Assembly: GCA_001593925.1 (NCBI GenBank)
Contig: LUCD01000059.1
Span: forward strand, 1 to 10,072
DNA from: Candidatus Bathyarchaeota archaeon B26-1
GTDB taxonomy: Archaea; Thermoproteota; Bathyarchaeia; Bathyarchaeales; B26-1
DNA length: 10,072 nucleotides
Direction of reading: 5' to 3'
Shown in pieces: positions 6,604-10,072 of this stretch (its first letter is position 1; each line of letters opens with the position of its first letter). The position numbers were made by a program, and so were the translations under genes. The notes beneath the pieces are model-generated. The model made no database searches, was not told the DNA's origin, and saw only the letters and a list, made by a program, of their open reading frames with translations.

Positions 6604-7778
6604 GCCCGAAGACAAGGCTGGTTCTGGGGAGATACTCCCGAGAAGCCAAAGAATGGCCGTCATGTCCCCTATCCCTACTGCCCGAAGAAATCCTCAGGAG
6701 GTCCATGGATGTCGGTGTAGTCTCGGATGAGGGGGAGAGAGCTGCAACTTACCTCCAGATAGATCACTCCGTCGTCCTCCAAGCCGTTCAAGAAGCGTTC
6801 AAAGGTAAGATTGAGGTCATGAGTACCCGTGACGCCCTAGAAAGGTACAGTTGGCTGAGGGATTACTGGTGGAGGCTCGTCAGGGCGGACGCGGACGATT
6901 ACACGAGGCTGGCCGACTCCCTCTGGGACCAGGGATACTTCATAAGGGTTTTTGAGGGCGAGAAGGTCATCTTGCCCCTCCAGTCCTGCCTCTTCATGTC
7001 AACCGAGAACATAAACCAGAACGTCCACAACATAATCATAGCCGAGCCGAGGTCGGAGGCCCACATCATAACGGGATGCACAGTCCACCCCAACGTTCAC
7101 AGCGGCCTGCACGTCGGAGTCTCCGAGTTCTACGTCAAGGAAGGGGCGAAATTGACATTCACGATGATCCATAGCTGGGCTCGGGAGGTTGAGGTCCGCC
7201 CGAGGTCGGCGGCCCTAATAGAGGACGATGCCACATTCATCAGCAACTACGTCTCCCTCAAACCGGTTAAGAGCCTTCAGATGTACCCGACAGCTTACTG
7301 CCGCGGAGAAGACTCAAGGGTCAGCTTCAACTCAATCATCTACGGGGTTGGAGAATCAAAGATAGATGTAGGCGCCAAGGTTGTCCTCCAAGGCGAGGGA
7401 AGCAGGGGCGAGGTCGTCTCGAGGGCCGTAGCCACCGACAAGGCTCAGATATACGTTAGAGGATTCCTTTTAGGAGAGCATGAGGAGAGCAGAGCCCACC
7501 TCGAGTGTAGAGGGCTCCTCCTATCGGATGAAGCCATGATACACGCCATACCGGAACTCCTAGCCAAGGTTAAGGGTGCCGAGCTCTCCCATGAAGCGGC
7601 CGTCGGGAAGATCGCGGAGGACCAGATTCTATACCTCATGGCGAGAGGATTCTCCAGAGACGAGGCTGAATCCCTGATAGTGAATGGATGTCAGCATACT
7701 GGGGCTCCCGGAGAGGCTCAGCAGGGACATCAAGAGGATGATAGACGCAACGACCCTTGGAGCACTATAAACCGCTAA
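6600..7778 (+). CDS. sufB: SufB/SufD-family scaffold, frameshifted at the C-terminus
   Basis: This is the SufB/SufD-type scaffold that pairs with SufC in Fe-S cluster assembly. The 392-residue frame has a short N-terminal helical domain, a beta-helix core rich in polar repeats (about 120-300), and the conserved C-terminal block AELSHEAAVGKIAEDQILYLMARG (split over 327-350), followed by FSRDEAESLIVNG. The start ATG at 6600 is preferred over a TTG at 6585; GAGGGG at 6589-6594 lies 5 bases before it. By recalled alignment with E. coli SufB, the position of its essential Cys405 is not a Cys here; compare PELLAKVKG. After IVNG (residue 363) the reading frame departs from the family and ends in a hydrophilic tail of 29 residues. 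The expected C-terminal helix is encoded in the +1 frame and stops at 7770. The gene is therefore either mutated at its end, or the sequence has an error there. The body of the protein is otherwise intact. Confidence 0.9.
   Translation: MSPKTRLVLGRYSREAKEWPSCPLSLLPEEILRRSMDVGVVSDEGERAATYLQIDHSVVLQAVQEAFKGKIEVMSTRDALERYSWLRDYWWRLVRADADDYTRLADSLWDQGYFIRVFEGEKVILPLQSCLFMSTENINQNVHNIIIAEPRSEAHIITGCTVHPNVHSGLHVGVSEFYVKEGAKLTFTMIHSWAREVEVRPRSAALIEDDATFISNYVSLKPVKSLQMYPTAYCRGEDSRVSFNSIIYGVGESKIDVGAKVVLQGEGSRGEVVSRAVATDKAQIYVRGFLLGEHEESRAHLECRGLLLSDEAMIHAIPELLAKVKGAELSHEAAVGKIAEDQILYLMARGFSRDEAESLIVNGCQHTGAPGEAQQGHQEDDRRNDPWSTINR
7687..7770 (+). other. Out-of-frame native C-terminus of SufB
   Basis: Read in the frame starting with GAT at 7687, this stretch gives DVSILGLPERLSRDIKR followed by MIDATTLGAL and a TAA stop at 7768-7770. 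That is the expected end of an archaeal SufB after the IVNGF motif. The main frame enters from GTG at 7680 and AAT at 7683, so only four bases separate V361 from the D of DVS. In homologues about four residues (NGF plus one) lie here. The region therefore lacks about 8 bases, or carries one extra base in a shortened linker. Confidence 0.75.
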
Positions 7779-7816
7779 CCAGAGACCGGCTGATGTTTAC
7801 GTTGTTTAAGTATAAC
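7779..7816. other. Convergent intergenic gap between sufB and the YjbQ gene
   Basis: Plus-strand and minus-strand transcription meet in these 38 bases. The plus strand has a moderately T-rich part (GATGTTTACGTTGTTTAAG, about 7791-7810) that could end sufB transcription in the archaeal oligo-T manner. There is no hairpin, and the minus strand has no comparable T run. Confidence 0.25.
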
Positions 7817-8245
7817 CTACTCGCCCATGACCGTTACATGGACTGTCCGGCTTCGAGGACCATCCAGCTCGATGAATAGGATTGCCTGCCAAGGCCCGAG
7901 CTGGAGCCTCCCCCCGTCGAGCGGAATCGTGAGGCTGGGCTTCATCAGGCTGCTCAGAATGTGGGCGTGAGCGTTCTGTTCCCTCGGTAGCCACCTATAC
8001 TTGAGGTTGTGGCGGTATTCGCCCTCTAAAGGAACAAGCCTGAGTATGGTTTTTAGGAGGTCGTCCCACAAGTCGGGGTCATGCTCGTTTATGGTTATGG
8101 CGGCTGTGGTGTGCGGAATCCATAGGTTGACTAGGCCCCTCCTGATACCGCTCTCCCTAACGACCCTCCTCACGTCGCTGGTTACGTCTAGCACCTCAAG
8201 CCTCCTCCCAGTCTCTAGGGAGACGCTTCTAGAGTGATACCTCAT
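7817..8245 (-). CDS. YjbQ/UPF0047 family protein (secondary thiamine-phosphate synthase-like)
   Basis: This is a single-domain protein of 142 residues from the widespread YjbQ/UPF0047 family, small trimeric proteins whose members can substitute weakly for thiamine-phosphate synthase; the true physiological role is unclear. All family landmarks are present: IPHTTAAITINE (43-54) with His45 and Glu54, EYRHN with His79, NAHAHILSSL with His93 and His95, IPLDGGRLQLGPWQ (107-120) and the closing IELDGPRSRTVHV. The start ATG at 8245 gives the usual length and N-terminus (strand, then LEVLDVTSDV). GGAGAG lies about 12 bases upstream of it. A TTG at 8266 would add seven residues but has no ribosome-binding support. 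It is 34 bases downstream of the transaldolase-like gene on the same strand, so the two may be co-transcribed. No TPP riboswitch is visible nearby. Confidence 0.9.
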   Translation of the reverse strand: MRYHSRSVSLETGRRLEVLDVTSDVRRVVRESGIRRGLVNLWIPHTTAAITINEHDPDLWDDLLKTILRLVPLEGEYRHNLKYRWLPREQNAHAHILSSLMKPSLTIPLDGGRLQLGPWQAILFIELDGPRSRTVHVTVMGE

Positions 8246-8279
8246 CGGAACCCGGTCTCTCCACAAGGCTTGAGGAACT

Positions 8280-10072
8280 TTAAGTCTCCGAGGCCACCTT
8301 CGCGACGAACTCCACGCATCTCTTCCTGAAACGATCGTAGCTCTCCGAGAACTCCCTCATAGTCTTCTCGGTTGAACCGAACCTCCCCCACTCCTCCGGC
8401 TTGAGGCCGTTACAGCCATACTTCTCGATGTCGGCTATTCCCGCATCCTCTAGAATCTCCGCCAGCTCCGGCGTAAGTTCATACGCGCTTACGAAGAGGT
8501 CTCGGATGTCCCACGTCTCCGTCAGCCTCCGAACCACGTCAGGGTTAAGGCCTCTCAAGATCGACTCCCTATAATCGTCCATCTTGAAACCTGGTTCCCG
8601 GCTCTTCAAGAGAACCGTCAGCTGATGGTTAGGGAACTCGGTGTTCGTCATGTTCCGGCATCCAAGAGTCTCCAAGGTCTCCATGGGCTTCCTCTTCGAG
8701 GCTGGGAGAACATCGATCCCGTCCATCACCTCCTCAGCTTGACTCCTGGTCAAGCCGTAATTGGACTGGAGGTACCGAAGCCACCTCTCCCGGTTCTCCG
8801 GGCTGAAGAAGACCTCGTAAACCCTCTTCGAGACCAGGATTCCGCAGCATCCTATATCGTTCTCCAGCAGGGCCAGTTTCTCCGCGACTTCCTCCTCAGA
8901 GTCGCCTAGAACCCCCGCCTCAGCCAGGACCGCGATGAAGGGCTTCTTATTCAGCGGCCTCAGATACCTGCGGCTACAGATGGTCCTCACCTTCTCCTCG
9001 AAGGTCTCTTTTCCTTCGACATCTCTCCACGCCCCGAGTTCTTCAGCTAGCCTCTTTAGGACCTCTTCTCGGTCAGCTCTTCCCTCTAAAGCTTTCTTGA
9101 GAAGCCTCTCGGCTTGGACCTCCCTTATGTGGTCGTCGAGTCTGCCTCCCATATTTGTCTCGTAGACCGTGGTTAAGGGTATACCCTTCTTGACGGCCTC
9201 GGCCCTGCCCTCCATCTTAGCTAGGATGAGTGAAACCTCCTGCGAGACCGTGAAGGTCACAGTGTTATTGGTGCCGATTCCGAGGCTCTCTAAGACCCTC
9301 GTCAGCTCAATCGAGGCGGGCGAGCTCCCTGAAACCTTGAAGACCATGTTCGGCCTGCCCCGCTCCTCCATCTCCGAGTATCCCCACAAGAGGTAGTGGT
9401 CGTACCTCTTGAGGAAGTCCCAAGCGTCCATGTAGATTTTGAGGGCGTCCTTAAGGCTCCTCTCGAAGTTGCCAGCTATCTTCGGGTTCAGCTGGAGGCT
9501 CACCATGCCGTGGCGCATCCTCGAGGCTATAGCTATCGGCCTGAAGACGGCTAGGTTAGGCCAGATGCTTACCTCGGTTCCCGCGGCGGCTATCTCGTCG
9601 CCGTGAGATTCGGGGTCTCTAAACCATTCTGGATGCTTCTCAACGAGGCTTCTGAAGTCCGGGCAGAGGCTCTCACCCTTATATCCCTCCCACAGGCTTG
9701 GATCGTCGTCGTATGCTATGGCCGCCAAAACAGGGTTCGTCGAGACCTGGACGAAGCCTAGGTGCCTGAGCCACCTGAGCCCCAGAGCGTAGTCGTTCCC
9801 GAACTTACAGATTCCAGCCTCAGCCATTCGATAGTAAATGTTCCCGCGGATTTGCTCTTCGGAGGCCTCTAAAAAGGAGGAGGTCACTCTATCAGGGTCT
9901 ATTTTATCCGATATCTCCTCTGCAATGTGGGCTACCATCGAGCCTGGAGCCCTATAGAACTTGGACATGACCTTTCTCATTTCTTCAAGAATCTCTTCAA
10001 CGACTTTGCTGGCTATTGGAGCGGCTCCGTGGCCTTCTCCCAGAAGCCCTTCACGTTCCAGTCTCTCCCACC
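8280..10072 (-). CDS. Large transaldolase-family protein, 5' end outside the window
   Basis: This minus-strand gene encodes a transaldolase-like (class I aldolase, TIM barrel) protein of at least 596 residues. The first in-window ATG is at 9980, but upstream the frame stays open to the edge. It continues with 30 protein-like codons (WERLEREGLLGEGHG, then AAPIASKVVEEILEE) and contains no other start codon, so the true start lies beyond 10072. Counting from the ATG at 9980, the transaldolase motifs are QVSTNPVLAAIA (78-89), VSLQLNPKIAGN (160-171), NMVFKVSGSSPASIELTRVL (211-230) with Lys215 as the likely Schiff-base lysine, and LGIGTNNTVTFTVSQEV (233-249). The protein is about twice the size of ordinary transaldolases. 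The extra 280 or so residues after the barrel core hold a Cys-containing region (GCCGIL, LGCRNMTN) and a helical C-terminus. Sugar-phosphate activity is inferred, and the substrate is unknown. YjbQ follows after 34 bases. Confidence 0.78.
   Translation of the reverse strand, partial: WERLEREGLLGEGHGAAPIASKVVEEILEEMRKVMSKFYRAPGSMVAHIAEEISDKIDPDRVTSSFLEASEEQIRGNIYYRMAEAGICKFGNDYALGLRWLRHLGFVQVSTNPVLAAIAYDDDPSLWEGYKGESLCPDFRSLVEKHPEWFRDPESHGDEIAAAGTEVSIWPNLAVFRPIAIASRMRHGMVSLQLNPKIAGNFERSLKDALKIYMDAWDFLKRYDHYLLWGYSEMEERGRPNMVFKVSGSSPASIELTRVLESLGIGTNNTVTFTVSQEVSLILAKMEGRAEAVKKGIPLTTVYETNMGGRLDDHIREVQAERLLKKALEGRADREEVLKRLAEELGAWRDVEGKETFEEKVRTICSRRYLRPLNKKPFIAVLAEAGVLGDSEEEVAEKLALLENDIGCCGILVSKRVYEVFFSPENRERWLRYLQSNYGLTRSQAEEVMDGIDVLPASKRKPMETLETLGCRNMTNTEFPNHQLTVLLKSREPGFKMDDYRESILRGLNPDVVRRLTETWDIRDLFVSAYELTPELAEILEDAGIADIEKYGCNGLKPEEWGRFGSTEKTMREFSESYDRFRKRCVEFVAKVASET

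Noticed and set aside
7683..7770. Programmed translational frameshift at the end of sufB
   Set aside because: The junction has no slippery heptamer or run of identical bases and no obvious downstream structure. Simple +1 slippage would still leave about three conserved residues missing, so deletion or sequence error fits better.
8001..8237. Plus-strand open frame opposite the YjbQ gene
   Set aside because: It is the mirror of a gene with complete family motifs and has a Ser/Leu-rich composition typical of antisense frames.
8246..8279. TPP riboswitch upstream of the YjbQ gene, suggested by its thiamine-phosphate synthase-like activity
   Set aside because: The gap is only 34 bases, far too short for a thi-box aptamer, and no thi-box motifs are visible.

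Overview
The window looks like a stretch of archaeal chromosome, most probably from a thermophilic or deep-branching anaerobic archaeon (Thermoproteota/Bathyarchaeia-like; this is inference). The reasons are: tightly packed genes with G-rich Shine-Dalgarno sites; frequent TTG and GTG starts; heavy AGG/AGA and ATA codon use; TATA-like elements with purine-rich BRE-like flanks; and a gene set typical of archaea (CooC-type ATPases, TldD/TldE, an F420 ligase-family protein, a two-gene SufBC system). I cannot name the species. No tRNA, rRNA, CRISPR array, insertion sequence or prophage signature is visible, and no gene-free stretch exceeds about 100 bases.

Layout, plus strand, 1-7770: a thioredoxin (30-458) is followed by an 89-base gap with a plausible promoter. 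Then comes a compact run of five genes: two tandem CooC-type P-loop ATPases (548-1318 and 1335-2135), TldD (2139-3530), TldE/PmbA (3533-4876) and a divergent CofE-like protein (4923-5798). Gaps between the first four are 16, 3 and 2 bases, which indicates one operon; the CofE-like gene follows after 46 bases. A second TATA-like element overlaps the end of the CofE-like gene and precedes SufC (5851-6603), which overlaps SufB (from 6600) by an ATGA junction.

Layout, minus strand: a YjbQ-family protein (7817-8245) lies downstream of a large transaldolase-like protein whose reading frame stays open to the right edge of the window (8280-10072, 5' end missing). The two strands converge near 7780-7816.

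How the genes may fit together: the plus-strand genes have a metallo-enzyme and cofactor flavour. CooC-type ATPases load nickel into carbon monoxide dehydrogenase/acetyl-CoA synthase, TldD/TldE is a metallopeptidase that trims peptides, the CofE fold joins glutamate to a cofactor, and SufBC builds Fe-S clusters. A shared maturation role is attractive but is only inferred from neighbourhood.

The most striking sequence-level observation is an apparent frameshift at the 3' end of sufB. The conserved C-terminal helix of SufB is intact in the +1 frame, but the open frame runs instead into an unrelated 29-residue tail. The bases at the junction fit loss of one 8-base repeat unit. Other points of note are an Arg in place of the signature Lys in the deviant Walker A motif of the first CooC-like protein, and loss of the usual DTFGRPWR-type motif in the CofE-like protein.
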